A DNA stretch of 64,000 bases from Semisulcospira habei (GCA_036245525.1 BTPG01000006.1:73050026-73114025), one strand, 5' to 3'; shown: positions 31,018 through 41,333, counted from the first letter of the stretch. A program made the numbers and translations. The notes: generated from the letters alone by a model not told the origin.

Positions 31018-31192
31018 TATGATAGTTCCAGTTAGTTAGTTAGTTATTTGGGTTTAACGCCGAGCAGGCAACTAAGGCCATCTCACGGCGGAAGGGTGGT
31101 GCCAGAATAGCTTGGCGCCCTCTGAGCGATAAGCTATTCTGGCACCAACCTTGAACTAAAATGGTTGACATATCTCCTAATCTCTGATGTAG
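31018..31192. mobile_element. Family C hairpin split by a retroposon stub
   Basis: GACTATGATAGTTCCA, then the stub, then AGGGTGGTGCCAGAATAGC and the right arm AAGCTATTCTGGCACC to TGGTTGACATATCTCC. Confidence 0.85.
31031..31092 (-). mobile_element. ~60-bp (TAAC)n-tailed retroposon stub
   Basis: GTTAGTTAGTTAGTTATTTG, then GTTTAACGCCGAGCAGGC and CTCACGGCG. On the minus strand this is a 3' tail ending (TAAC)n. Same unit at 36007 and 56376. It sits in the left arm of a family C hairpin. Confidence 0.8.
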
Positions 31193-31632
31193 CCTTCCTA
31201 GGACAATACACAAATTTGAAGAAAAAAAAAATCAGCCTGAGGTTTGTGTGGGTTAGGAAGAGCCCAAATCAAATGGAAGCACGGAAATGAGCTATCATGT
31301 AATATTACTGAAGATGTTTGAGTTTATGTTCATGTTCGTGCTGTTCTTGTGACAATGGCAAATGTTTCAAAATCATCTCACTGCTGCGTACTTCTTATTT
31401 CTGACACAACAGAACAATAAAACATGTTTCTCTTAACTATTGAACGATCATAACTCCGTCGCAGCGACATGTTTTTTACAATGAAATGACCGCCGATACG
31501 CACTCTCACCGATTATTGCCCGAGGGAGATCAAAAGCACGCAGATCTCACCAGCAAGATTAAGGAATCCTCAAGAGCCTCCACACTTGGAAAGGTCAGGG
31601 ACACAGACCAGCAAGCGCCATGTCATCCATCT
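31193..31632. other. Unassigned stretch
   Basis: Nothing recognised apart from an A-run near 31223. Confidence 0.35.
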
Positions 31633-31782
31633 GCAAGAGGCGTAGATCCTCATGAGCCCCCGCAAATTGCGGGGACCCATGAGGATCTACACCTCTTGCA
31701 AGCGATGACTGCTACGCGAAAATTTAGATCCAACTGTTCTCTCGTTTTTCGTCGGGTTCTATAAATCTCTTGCAGGCGACGA
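31633..31782. mobile_element. Family A hairpin followed by a partial duplication
   Basis: Hairpin at 31633-31699 (GCAAGAGGCGTAGATCCTC to CTACACCTCTTGC, centre CGCAAATTGCGGGG). After it, CTCTTGCAAGCGATGACTGC is echoed by CTCTTGCAGGCGACGACTGC about 80 bp later. Confidence 0.88.
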
Positions 31783-31792
31783 CTGCTACATT

Positions 31793-32105
31793 AGAGTCCG
31801 AAATAGCTCAGGCGGTTAAACGTCGGAGCAGGAGAGCGAAGGAATCGCCGGGTCGTGGGTTCGAATCCCGTCCCGGCCCCGGTAGCTGGACTCACAATCC
31901 AGGGGGAAAACGGATTTGTTGCTAGCACTGTCCGTTGAAAGGTCCTGGAAAATCAAAGTGGCACAGTTGGAGTGCGCCTGAGTTGATCAGTGTTCAGGTC
32001 GTACTCCATAGGCAATAGATTTCCCTGTCCCCCATAACCCGCCCGTCAGGGCCGCCCATGATCACCTCGGTGCTGTGGACGTTAAACCCGAACTAACCAA
32101 CCAAG
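31793..32105 (+). mobile_element. tRNA-derived SINE (type S3) with target-site duplication
   Basis: A box AATAGCTCAGGCGGTTAAAC near 31801 and a perfect B box GGGTTCGAATCCC near 31857, with clear tRNA-like spacing. The body GTAGCTGGACTCACAATCC is shared with the minus-strand copy at 55497-55797. It ends GGACGTTAAACCCGAACTAA and CCAACCAA. CTGCTACATT (31783-31792) and CTGCTACACT (32106-32115) flank it, a 10-bp duplication with one mismatch. A functional tRNA is excluded because the insert runs far past the tRNA 3' end. Confidence 0.9.
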
Positions 32106-32283
32106 CTGCTACACTGAAAATTAGATCTAACTTTTCTTTTCGCATCATGCGGGGGCTCGTGAGGATCTGTGCCTCTTGCTGACACCACTTTGTATCCATG
32201 TTCCTTGGACAGCTGGGGTCCTTTGGCGTTGATATAACACAGTTTTCAGAAACACAGTCTGGGTCCACTGGCAGTGAATGTGT
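32106..32283. mobile_element. Family A right half beyond the SINE
   Basis: GCGGGGGCTCGTGAGGATCT to GCCTCTTGC, followed by the typical right flank CACTTTGTATCCATG and CACTGGCAGTGAATG. Confidence 0.82.
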
Positions 32284-32486
32284 TCATATACCTCGACCAA
32301 AGTTGGAATTTTTCCTCTGAACCCAGCAATACAGGAAAGATCGACCCTGACAGCGCAAGATTAGTGCTTACGCAGCTTTAATCCGGCAACATCACTCTGC
32401 TATCTGGTCGGTCAACATCTTACGTGTTGTAGTTGGTCAGGGCTAACGATGTAAAACAAGCTTTCGTTAGCAGGTGTTGACGTGAA

Positions 32487-32566
32487 TTAACTCGCTCGAG
32501 AAGTGCTGTAACTGGATACGATACATACAGCAGCGTGTCCGAATACAGCACTGTCTCGGAAAGGTT
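32487..32566. mobile_element. Family B hairpin, diverged
   Basis: TTAACTCGCTCGAGAAGTGC against CAGCACTGTCTCGGAAAGG. The arms share GTGCTGTA/TACAGCAC-like changes. Confidence 0.75.
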
Positions 32567-32698
32567 CAGCTGCTCTTCCTTGACAATTCGAAAAACTGTA
32601 AAAATCAAAACTATAGAAAATGTCGCTGAAAACAAGGTCCGATATAACTAGCAGAAAAAGGCGGATTGAACAATTAGTCTTTTTCAGTGGTCCCACTC

Positions 32699-32886
32699 GA
32701 CCCCTTCGCTGCTGAGAAGATATGAACATCACCGAGTTAGCAAGAGGCATAGATCCTCATGAGCCCCCGCAATTGCGGGGGCTCATGAGGATCTATGCCT
32801 CTTGCTGACTCGAAGTTTTTTTTGACGTTGAATCTAACAATGGATTTAAAAACACAATCTGCGATCACTGGAAGTCAAAGTGTTAA
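32699..32886. mobile_element. Complete family A element with perfect core hairpin
   Basis: Core 32740-32805: GCAAGAGGCATAGATCCTC mirrored exactly to GAGGATCTATGCCTCTTGC through CCCCCGCAATTGCGGGGG. The flanks CCCCTTCGCTGCTGAG and CACTGG.AGTCAAAGTGTTAA mark the element ends. Confidence 0.93.
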
Positions 32887-33300
32887 AGTTGCTTCCCTTC
32901 AAAACAAAGGTTAGATACAATAACAAAAGCGCTGGTCCCTGATGTTTTTTTTGTTGTTGTTGTAACAAAAGGTCTCTGTGTTTGACAATGGTGATGGGAA
33001 CAGCCTCCGGCACTTCCATAACCAGACACATGAATATAGGTGTCTTGCCATATAGGGAAAGGCTAGACGAGACAAACAAAGCCATTGATCAGAGCGCCAC
33101 CTGCCGACCGTCGGTCTCGGCGCTCCTGCACCTCATTGAGAGCGCTGCCACCTGGTGGTGTACAGACACACTACATTACACCGAAATCGATGACTTTCAC
33201 ATCACTGTGTACAGTTCTGTCTTGGGAAAACCCTTCCCTCAGCTTCTGCGCATATATACTCATGTGCCTCTGTGTGCTCTTCAGACAGAACCGTCCATCT
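32887..33300. other. Unassigned stretch
   Basis: A 123-codon frame starts at 32982 and a 99-codon frame overlaps it. No domain recognised in either, and the first runs into a family A arm. Confidence 0.35.
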
Positions 33301-33375
33301 GCAAGAGGCGTAGATTCAGTCTCAGAGCTCATGCAATGCCCAGGGGCTCATGAGAACCTACGCCGGCCCTCTTGT
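33301..33375. mobile_element. Family A hairpin, diverged
   Basis: GCAAGAGGCGTAGATTCAGT to GGGGCTCATGAGAACCTACG and CTCTTG. The centre carries extra bases. Confidence 0.75.
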
Positions 33376-33479
33376 GGTGAATAGACTTGACATGATTTGT
33401 AGATCCCTTCGAATGGTGTAAGGAGTCTTCGTTATTGTTGAGCAGCAAAGACAAATATGAAAAATGGCATATCGTCGGT

Positions 33480-33531
33480 GTAATTAAAGACTTCGTATCT
33501 GACACACATTTGTGAGTCAGATACGAGGTGT
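33480..33531. repeat. Small hairpin, single copy
   Basis: CTTCGTATCTGACACAC faces GTGAGTCAGATACGAGG. No relation to other families seen. Confidence 0.6.
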
Positions 33532-33675
33532 ACCATTTACAAAGACGACATGTGCTTATAACTACTTCATCCTTTGGTAAATCATGAATACCTATGCACA
33601 TGGACATCTCGAGTATTACAGGAAATGATAAAACACGACCTTTACCTCTTGCTCCTTGAGAATCCGCATCCCATT

Positions 33676-33765
33676 GCGCAAAAGGCCATCGGGCCGACGT
33701 CGGCCGCCGTAGGCCCGCGTACGACCGTACGCGGGCCAACGGCCCGATATCCTTTTGCGCATATT
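33676..33765. mobile_element. Family K hairpin
   Basis: TGCGCAAAAGGCCATCGGGC at the left and CCCGATATCCTTTTGCGCA at the right. The centre GGCCCGCGTACG/CGTACGCGGGCC is palindromic. Best-preserved outer ends of the family. Confidence 0.9.
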
Positions 33766-33911
33766 ATTGTATCGCTCTGGCTCCCTGCGGAAACAGAAGT
33801 TCATAAGACTCTCTGACCTTTGAAGGCAAAAAAGAAAAAAAAAAAAACACAACAAAAACAAAACAAATCAAAACACAAAAACCCCCAAACAAACCAGTAA
33901 ATCAATCTTAG
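33766..33911. other. A-rich spacer
   Basis: Runs of A and CAAAA between 33829 and 33900. Confidence 0.5.
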
Positions 33912-33983
33912 TAAAAAGCGAGATTAAAAAAAAAATTGTAATACAATGAAAATCTCTCTTTTGACAAAAATGGACTTGCTGTC
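33912..33983. mobile_element. Family M hairpin, diverged left arm
   Basis: AAAAAGCGAGATTAAAAAAA against ACAATGAAAATCTCTCTTTT, then AAAAATGGACTTGCTG. Confidence 0.72.
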
Positions 33984-34191
33984 ATGAAAATCTCTCCGCA
34001 CAACCGGCACGGCGTGATAAGAAATAATTTATGTCTCCTGCTTCATGACGAATGGCCCAATTACCCGCACGCATCTCTTTGGCCCCAAAGTGGAAATCGT
34101 CAGCCCAATTTATTCACATCTCTGCTCACTATGAGGAAGACGTTTACCTTGGAGTGTTTGGCCTTGGTGCACGTGGAAGAGAGAATTATTA

Positions 34192-34281
34192 CTAACCGTC
34201 TGGCTGCCGGTAGCGGTTTTTGTCGCGACGATTCCTGCCGGAATCATCGCGACAAAAACCGCTACCGACAGCTAAAGGGTT
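34192..34281. mobile_element. Family E hairpin
   Basis: CTAACCGTCTGGCTGCCGGT to ACCGACAGCTAAAGGGTTA. Inner arm GCGGTTTTTGTCGCGA mirrored exactly. Confidence 0.93.
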
Positions 34282-34491
34282 ACATCACAGCCCTAGCGGC
34301 AATATGTAACACTCCTTACTACAACGCATTACATTTTTACATTTTCAGTCCCTTCTGGGTCGCGGTGGGGCGAAATTAACAGCATGCCTTTGACGACATA
34401 GGCGGGGAGGTTACAAAAACTCTGACGACTAAAGTAACCAGATAAAAATTACGTCATGTCTAACCTCACTGCTGAACGTGCTTTCGGCGCA

Positions 34492-34493
<2 letters not shown>

Positions 34494-34551
<58 letters not shown>

Positions 34552-34581
34552 TGTGTGTGTGTGTGTGGGGTGTGTGTGTGT

Positions 34582-34618
<37 letters not shown>
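34494..34618. repeat. (GT)n inside repeat Z
   Basis: GT repeat with a few GGTG interruptions, at the same place as the GT tract in Z copy 3. Confidence 0.96.
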
Positions 34619-34621
<3 letters not shown>

Positions 34622-35044
34622 CACGAAAATCTCCAATATTTGCATACGTACAAGCTTCAAACGTGGGACGTGCATTTTCAAGGGGTTCCTAGGACAGCCA
34701 TCGAGCATATTAAAATTAGTTATCTCATCAAGGGTTAAAAGACCGTTTATAGAAAGTCGGTTGTACCATATCAGAGTCCGTAATTTTTGTCATATTCACT
34801 TAAAATTTTGAATATAACTAGATTGGAGATAGACACTGAATGTGTTCGTTAGCCAGCTTTGAATCTCTTGAACTTTTTACTAAAAATTAGATCTATGCAC
34901 AAAAAAACAAACAAAAAACAACCCAAAACCAAAACAAAACAAAAAAACAACACCTCGACTTAATAGAGAAAATCCGACAGTGGCGGTGACTTAAAAGCAA
35001 CAACTTCGTCACCACGCAGACATCGACGCAGTACTCTAGATATG

Positions 35045-35224
<180 letters not shown>

Positions 35225-35536
35225 GACGCGCTGTCAGAAGCGCATGGGCGCGTACAGTAATGTATCTAGGTAAAGCTTAATTCTATTACTATAAGTATGC
35301 AACGCCTATCGAAAAAGTCGACACCTATTGTCGCGGGTGACACGCGTTTGAACAGGTATTTTCCAAGTGTCTATTTTGCTACAGGGTACCGAAAACTCAT
35401 ATATAGACCTGATGACAAAAGAAACGCACAAGCTAGATATAGAGGAATCTTTTATGTAATAAAATGTTCGTCTTATGACGTATTGGCGTGTTTACGTCAT
35501 GTAAGTTCTAGTCATGACATTTTGAAGAACACTTTT

Positions 35537-35746
35537 CAGGGGCGGAACAGTTACCTCGAGGAGGGGGGGGTTCCAAATTTTTGTTTGGGACCTTCAACCT
35601 GATACAAAAGGCCTCCCCGACGCCGAAAAATGGAAAAGCGGGGGGAAGGGGGGGGGGGACTTTGTTACAGCATTTTAAAGAATTTTGGGTGGTGGTGGTG
35701 GGGGGGGGGGGATGGGGGGTCCGGTCCACCTCCAGATCCGCCCCTG
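35537..35746. mobile_element. Family J element
   Basis: CAGGGGCGGA at the left and TCCGCCCCTG at the right. Interior TTTGTTTGGGACCTTCAACC and ACAAAAGGCC are shared with the copy at 50220. Long G-runs near 35640 and 35700. It lies inside the 1.07-kb TIR element. Confidence 0.86.
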
Positions 35747-36006
35747 CTTTTGTTGTACAGTGCAGGATTTTGCGTAGCGTAAGGGGAAGGTGGGGGGAGG
35801 TGGATGGTTGAAACAAATGCATAAGATGACAAAAGGGAAGGGCACGATGTTCTCTTTTCTTCTGCACCTGCACAGACGTAACGAAGCAAACAAAAATCCT
35901 GCTCAAGGCCGGTCTCGCAATTATCAGACAGAAGTATAGTTACCGTCTGGTCACATATGACACGTCGATTCTCTGCCTCTTCGACCTTTTTTTTTTCAGA
36001 AAAAAT

Positions 36007-36061
36007 TGTTAGTTATTGGGGTTTAACGCCGAGCAGGCGACTAAAGCCATCTCACGGCGTG
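36007..36061 (-). mobile_element. 55-bp retroposon tail stub with 15-bp target duplication
   Basis: TTTTTCAGAAAAAAT occurs at 35992-36006 and again at 36062-36076. Between them is only TGTTAGTTATTGGGGTTTAA, then CGCCGAGCAGGCGACTAA and CATCTCACGGCGTG. A duplication this long plus severe 5' truncation is the mark of LINE-type target-primed insertion. Confidence 0.88.
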
Positions 36062-36789
36062 TTTTTCAGAAAAAATCACGTAGCATTCAATGACCGCATT
36101 TGTCGCCACGTTGATTACTATCTGATTCCATCATCATGCCTAAGACAATGACGTGATGTCGGGAATTTATGCGCAATCTTCCCATCATGCAGGCCTGATT
36201 TTTTTTGTTCTTTGAAGTCTGCGTATTTTACGTCACTACGGAACCTTCAACGTAAGACGATTGAACATTACGCGTAGACTAAAGTTGCAACATGTTACTA
36301 CACGTACAGCATATGTGTTGCATACTAATAGTAATAGACTTATGGGTAAAGTCAACTTCACTGCACATACATTTATAGCAAAACTGAAATTTTACCCTGA
36401 AATTCTAGTTTTGTCACTATTTTTCTCAAGTCTAGAAGGCAAAGTGAAACTCTTATCACGTAAAAAAAAAAACAAACAAAAAAAACCATTAAAAAACAAG
36501 AATTACATCATGACAAAATGACGTTTTTCAAACATTGCATGTATGCACTGTGCCCCTTACTGACGCATATATTGTCACATCCGCGAGGCTTTTTCAATAT
36601 CTCAACATCAGAATGAGGTCAAAGACAACAGGTAGAGACCCTTGACAGCGAGGACAGCTGTCATATAAAAGGGACTTTGTTCGTTATAGCTCTCATATAG
36701 AAGAGACTTTGTGGGTTATGGTTCATCCCATCTTGTTTCTTTTTTCTTTTGCTGAAGGCGCACCATTCGGGAAAAAAAAAGAACAATTG

Positions 36790-37000
36790 ATAACTCATTC
36801 TGCCGCGACACACCACAGCAATATATGGCTCTACCGTGATAATTCAAGGGTGGTGGCAGTATAGCTTGGCGCCTATAGGGGCCAAGCTGTTCTGCCACCA
36901 CCCTTGAACTATCATGGTCGATCTGTCTCTTGAATTGTAAAGCAGTCCTCCAAAAGGATAGCTCCAAAACGTGGGTATTTTGAAGTACCTCGGGCACAAT
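36790..37000. mobile_element. Family C hairpin, reversed order of outer zones
   Basis: AACTCATTCTGCCGCGACAC at the left, then CAAGGGTGGTGGCAGTATAGC and the right arm GCCAAGCTGTTCTGCCACC. The right outer zone (CAGTCCTCCAAAAGGATAGC) is the side normally on the left, so the hairpin lies in the opposite orientation. The right terminus is eroded. Confidence 0.82.
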
Positions 37001-37107
37001 GATTTTTTTTAAAAAAAGCCAGCCTGACCCGACCAACAAGATGCATATACGGATCTTAGAAAAGGCTGGCAAGGTACAGTCAGGTGCTTATCGTGCGTTC
37101 GTACCCA

Positions 37108-37335
37108 ATACGCTAAAGGCCATTAGGCCGAAGTCGGCCGCTGTCGGACACTACTGCATTAAAGCTGTCACGACTGACCTATATACTCCATCGCTAACTG
37201 TTCGTAGTGCGCAGTGGAATATGAAAATGCGTAACCTATAACGTTTTGCGTTGGAACTAAAAAGGTAAAACACCCACCACGAATGTGCGCGGGCCCACTG
37301 TGGCCGACGTAGGCCCGTGGACCTTTGCTCACTTG
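37108..37335. mobile_element. Family K hairpin with ~130-bp insertion
   Basis: ATACGCTAAAGGCCATTAGG and CCGAAGTCGGCCGCTGTCGG on the left; GTGCGCGGGCCCACTGTGGC and CGACGTAGGCCCGTGG on the right. Unrelated sequence (37148-37282) between the arms. Confidence 0.75.
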
Positions 37336-37470
37336 AATGAGCGAGCGAGACATATTCATCACTGCACAAAGACATTTTCCCAATATAGCAGCGTGGTACC
37401 GAACCGACCTCCGATGGCCGATCACGCTCACACGTGACCTGAAGAACTTAGACGTAAATGTGGCCGGCCA

Positions 37471-37554
37471 GCAAGAGGCATAGATCCTCATGGGCCGCTC
37501 CCCCTCCCCCTCTCCCCGCAATCTCAGGGGTTCATGATAATCTACGCCTCTTGC
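37471..37554. mobile_element. Family A hairpin with C-rich centre
   Basis: GCAAGAGGCATAGATCCTC to TCTACGCCTCTTGC. Centre expanded by CCCCTCCCCCTCTCCCCGC. Confidence 0.88.
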
Positions 37555-37777
37555 AGATGGGTGGTGGTGATCCCCGGTTTGATATCTCATTACTGACGCA
37601 GAAAATCGTGGCCGACACTTCAGAAGAATGATGTTGGAGGTTACCTTTCCGTACGGAGTGTATCAGTACCTTCCAGCCAAACCAGTTCGTCCAGAATTGT
37701 TCTTATTCTCACAGAATTAATCTTTTAAGCGCTCAACACGAGCCACAACAGGAGCCAATGTGGGTCAACAAAAAGCA

Positions 37778-37865
37778 AGGGCGGATCAGTTATCTGTCGA
37801 GGAGGGGGAAGGGAAGGGGTTGTTTCCAATTCTTTGGTAGCGTGATGATGGTGAAGGGCGGGTGG
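37778..37865 (+). mobile_element. Family J left end
   Basis: AGGGCGGATCAGTTATCTGT, then GAGGAGGGGGAAGGG. No right end found. Confidence 0.55.
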
Positions 37866-38030
37866 TGGGGGTCGGGGTGGTGATTACCCAAGACATGGAG
37901 CGCCTATGTAAGAGATCAGAGAAGAACCCAACGAAGTCACCTTTTTTGGTCTGGATTATGTAAAAGAACACATGCTTTCCTGACCATCAACATATTCACG
38001 TTCATTTTGTTGCTGAGGGTAGTAGCAATT

Positions 38031-38063
38031 GCGGGGGCTCATGAAGATCTATGCCTCTTACTG
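38031..38063 (-). mobile_element. Family A right arm
   Basis: GCGGGGGCTCATGAAGATCT to GCCTCTTAC. Left arm absent. Confidence 0.75.
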
Positions 38064-38665
38064 GCTCAACTTAAGTCTAGTTTCTTCAGATGTAGTACAT
38101 CCTAGGGCTACAGGAGTGACATCGATTCTCATGGTGCTGTCCTGCCACTGCAAGGGCCGCTGGAGTGATGCACCATTTTGCGGATGAAAATCGCCTGAAA
38201 ATCGTGTCCTGTAAGGCAATATTATCTGTCTTATCTGTACATTATGTTCTATTTATGATCACATCTATCATTAACGTTTAACTAGGTTTTTGTGATCTAG
38301 TGAGCTGTCAAAAAAATATCTATTTCGGGACAGTAAATATCTTGTATCCTGATCGTGAATCTACAAACGATATGACAGAGGCCGCGATTTAAAATTGCGT
38401 CAGTGTCGAGATTATTCTGATCTTTGACAGGCATAATTTTAAGTTCAACAGACAGAGAAAACTTTATTAAAGAGAATCGAGGTCAAGTGACATTTAAACA
38501 GAACGTTCAAGAGTGGCGCCACCTGTTTCCGTGGACCTACATCAGTTACGCCAAATCACGCCCAGCAACCTCAGAAGTAACACGAATCCCGAGGCAAGTT
38601 CATGCCGTCCGCAGAAAGACACACTCAGACATGACACAACAGTCCTCAGTCCAGTCCCTTCTTCT
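38064..38665. other. Unassigned stretch
   Basis: Overlapping 84-85 codon frames near 38424-38770 without domains. TCGATTCTCATGGTG near 38122 is a possible family A scrap. Confidence 0.35.
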
Positions 38666-38732
38666 GCAAGTGGCATAGACTCTCATGCGCCCCTGCATCC
38701 TGCAAGGGCGCATGCGAATCTACACCACTTGC
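38666..38732. mobile_element. Family A hairpin (GCGCCC, AAGTGG subtype)
   Basis: GCAAGTGGCATAGACTCTC, then ATGCGCCCCTGC, mirrored by GGGCGCATGCGAATC and CCACTTGC. Two subtype changes are on both arms. Confidence 0.93.
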
Positions 38733-38837
38733 TGGTAGAGATCGCGCTAGTGTGCATCTTCCCACACTGAGGGAACTCATCTACCGTAGTTTCCTGATCG
38801 GCTCCGAGAGTGAGTGCATACCCGAGCCTTGTGTCTG

Positions 38838-38903
38838 CATGAGTCACAGATCCTTGTGAACCCCTGCAAATCTGTAGAAGCTCATGAGAAGGTAGGCCTC
38901 GTG
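38838..38903. mobile_element. Family A hairpin, diverged
   Basis: GAGTCACAGATCCTTGTGAA against AGCTCATGAGAAGGTAGGCC. Left outer arm eroded. Confidence 0.7.
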
Positions 38904-39015
38904 CTGGCAAAAGATTGGGCCCAGCCCATTCAGTCACGCCCTAAAACTGAGAGATGTCTACAGGGTAAAGCCATCAACTGATCAGCTTGGAGATTATTTT
39001 CTCGAACCTTCTCTT

Positions 39016-39059
39016 CACAAGAGGCATATATGAGGCAAGAGGATATACGCCTCTTGCTG
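39016..39059. mobile_element. Family A mini-hairpin
   Basis: ACAAGAGGCATATATGAGGC to GGATATACGCCTCTTGC. Only the outer 15 bp of each arm remain. Confidence 0.75.
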
Positions 39060-39150
39060 GCGGATTTGGCTCATTTGCATCCTCAGAGTGACGAAATTGC
39101 GCGATCTGGGTCAAGTCAACAACAATCTGTTCCGACTTGGGCGGGTTTAG

Positions 39151-39243
39151 TTAACCCTTTTGCGTGTCGGTAGCGGTTTTTGTCGCGATGATTCCTACAG
39201 GAATCATCACGACAATAACCACTACCGACACGCAAAGGATTAA
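39151..39243. mobile_element. Family E hairpin, complete
   Basis: TTAACCCTTTTGCGTGTCGG to CCGACACGCAAAGGATTAA. GCGTGTCGG is present on both arms in place of GCTGTCGG. Centre GATTCCTACAGGAATC. Confidence 0.95.
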
Positions 39244-39589
39244 ACAAATCTCATGTTCAGTCTATGACGGGCTGCAAAATGCGCACTTGTCAAATAATGG
39301 GAACTTTATTACTTGGAAATTATTGGGAGCTTTATTATAGAGACTGACGACGGCGGCAATGTCTAGCATTGATGATACCGGTATGGATGATAAGCCTAAT
39401 GAATGCACACACGTCTGCTGCTGTAACGTGATATCTCGACGGTGTTCGCAATCAACCTCGTACGTGACATTTTGAAGCGATGTCATATTTTGATGCGACT
39501 AGCTCCTTTGATTTAAAAGATTTTTTTTTTCTGACGAAAGTCGAACCTGCAGTTCAGCAGGAAACATTCATAATCGCCTTGTGACCAAG

Positions 39590-39730
39590 ATATGGTCACA
39601 AGATAATACAGGCGTGGATTCGAGAGAGGCATTCAAGAGAGCCCTAAAGACCCATATTTTTTTCTGTCTGCTACAAATGACTTTGTCACAGACCTGTCAC
39701 TTTGAAGTCATCTCTATCTTTTTTTAGAAG

Positions 39731-39797
<67 letters not shown>

Positions 39798-40022
39798 CGC
39801 GCGCGCGCGCGTGCGTGAATGCGAGTATGAGTCCATAAGCGTAGCACTTTTGAATGGTGACTTTATAGCTTGTTTACAGAGTGCGCTTTATTTTGTTTTA
39901 GTACTTTTGTAAATTGCGTTTTTGTAATTAGTTATTTTTGTACAATTAGTTTTTGTTAAGCGCCTAGAGCTCTGGTCTGAGGTTAGGAGCTATACAAGTA
40001 CTCATTATTATTATTATTATTA
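39590..40022 (+). mobile_element. 3' end of an L2/CR1-type LINE
   Basis: The plus strand reads DSREAFKRALKTHIFFCLLQ near 39620, the FK.(A/E)LKTHLF-type C-terminal block of L2-like LINE proteins. It ends AAGCGCCTAGAGCTCTGGTC, then AGCTATACAAGTA and (ATT)n at 40005-40022, the standard 3' tail. Only the last part of the protein survives. Confidence 0.75.
39733..39815. repeat. (GT)n(CG)n microsatellite in the LINE 3' region
   Basis: Pure GT run, then GCGCGCGCGCGC. Confidence 0.96.
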
Positions 40023-40078
40023 AATTAGCAGCAGTTTCTTCGCTTTTTACTCAAGGAACACAAAATCCAGACCAAAAA

Positions 40079-40203
40079 GGTGACTTTTCAAGCGTATAAA
40101 ATGCAGAGAATAAACCGTAGAAAAAGAAATAATAAATAAACATTAATAAATTGTTTTGTAACTGTCTTTTCTAAGCGTGCTTCTTTCGTTGGATTATTCT
40201 TGA
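40079..40203. mobile_element. Family P element
   Basis: GTGACTTTTCAAGCGTATAA and AATGCAGAGAATAAACC on the left; TCTAAGCGTGCTTCTTTCG on the right. Confidence 0.6.
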
Positions 40204-40395
40204 GAAAATAAAAATGTTACGAGGTTGCATGCGAGCATCATCAATAATTCGGAGTTGATTGGGCTTGCTGTGCCTTTATTCCGATCAGTGACCACACCTA
40301 AAAACTACCTCATGGGAACTGGTCATTGCCTCTTGCGTAGACAACGTTAATTATGAACCCTTCAATCAAAGAAATCAACTATGCAAAATGGGCCA

Positions 40396-40461
40396 GCGAG
40401 AGGCATAGACCCTCGTGAACCCCCGCAGAAGTGGGAGTTCATGAGAATCTATGCCTCTTGC
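40396..40461. mobile_element. Family A hairpin
   Basis: GCGAGAGGCATAGACCCTC to GAATCTATGCCTCTTGC. Variant GTGAACCC/GGAGTTCAT on both arms. Confidence 0.9.
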
Positions 40462-40512
40462 ACGATGAGTCTTGTAGGAAAATGGGGGTAGTTCTAAGAA
40501 GACACAGACGAC

Positions 40513-40726
40513 ACAACTCATTCAGGCCGACGCACGTATTTCCCAAATTTTGGAGGCGTCATCTAACGACTATGCACCTGTTGCAGGAGAAGGATCGACC
40601 ATGCTAATTCAAGGGTAGTGCCAGATTAGCTTGGCGCCGACAGGCACCAAGCTAATCTGGCACTACCCTTGAATTATCATGGTCGACCCATCTCCTGCTG
40701 TAGTGCGTCAGGGTTGAATGGGTTAA
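40513..40726. mobile_element. Family D hairpin, complete
   Basis: CAACTCATTCAGGCCGACGC to GCGTCAGGGTTGAATGGGTTAA. Inner arms GCCAGATTAGCTTGGCGCC and CACCAAGCTAATCTGGC. Close to the copy at 58583. Confidence 0.93.
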
Positions 40727-40920
40727 AGGTTGATTAGTAAAAAAATAAGATGAGGTCCAATACAAACTACAAAATACAAACTAGTGAACCGAAGTAGGCC
40801 TAATAAAAATACAAACTATTTAACGGGTGTGACATCGTTTGAAAAAAAGCCATGTTACCACATTGCAAGCATCAATGTTACTACACTGAGGCAGAGAGAA
40901 CCAAAGGATGAACAGGACGG
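40727..40920. other. Unassigned stretch
   Basis: AT-rich, two copies of ACAAACTA; nothing else. Confidence 0.35.
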
Positions 40921-40924
40921 ATTC

Positions 40925-40956
40925 ACTGACTGACTGACTGACTAACTGACTGATTA

Positions 40957-40989
<33 letters not shown>

Positions 40990-41000
40990 CTGATTGATAA
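40925..41000. repeat. (TGAC)n(TGAT)n microsatellite
   Basis: ACTGACTGACTGACTGAC, then TTGATTGATTGATTGATTGA. Confidence 0.93.
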
Positions 41001-41236
41001 TAATCGCGACTGATTATCAGCTCGACTGATCAATTAATATGGTTCGCCACCGTGCTAGAGCGCATTAACCATCGAACTTTGTGACCACAAAAAAACAATG
41101 AAATTTCGCCTGCATCGAATGCCACAGTCCTTGCTAAGAATTCATTGTAAGGGTACGAGATATAGGCCTACATCTTCAAGGATGAAGATGTAGATGGTGA
41201 TGCGACCCCAAAGTCTGCAGTTGCTCACGTGGAATT

Positions 41237-41333
41237 ATACTGACGAGCAAAATAAATGCAACATCATTGGAATCATCGGAAACACATTAGTATTTCCGAT
41301 GATTTCAATGATGTCGCATTTGTTTTGCTCGAC
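41237..41333. mobile_element. Family I hairpin
   Basis: TATACTGACGAGCAAAATAA to GTCGCATTTGTTTTGCTCG. Right terminus eroded. Centre ATCGGAAACACATTAGTATTT. Confidence 0.85.

Larger units (their letters stand above)
35276..36344. mobile_element. 1.07-kb TIR element inserted in repeat Z
   Basis: Left end CTTAATTCTATTACTATAAG and right end, reverse complemented, CATAAGTCTATTACTATTAG. Inverted repeats of about 28 bp (to GTATGCAAC) differ at about four positions. GGTAAAG at 35269-35275 and 36345-36351 is a candidate 7-bp target duplication, and removing the element restores the order seen in Z copy 2 (CTAGGTAAAGTC). No transposase, so non-autonomous; superfamily undetermined. Confidence 0.8.

Noticed and set aside
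31793..31875. A functional tRNA gene
   Set aside because: A and B boxes are good, but the sequence continues into a SINE body and is flanked by target duplications.
32982..33384. Overlapping frames of 123 and 99 codons as a gene
   Set aside because: No domain, no splice context, and one runs into a family A arm.
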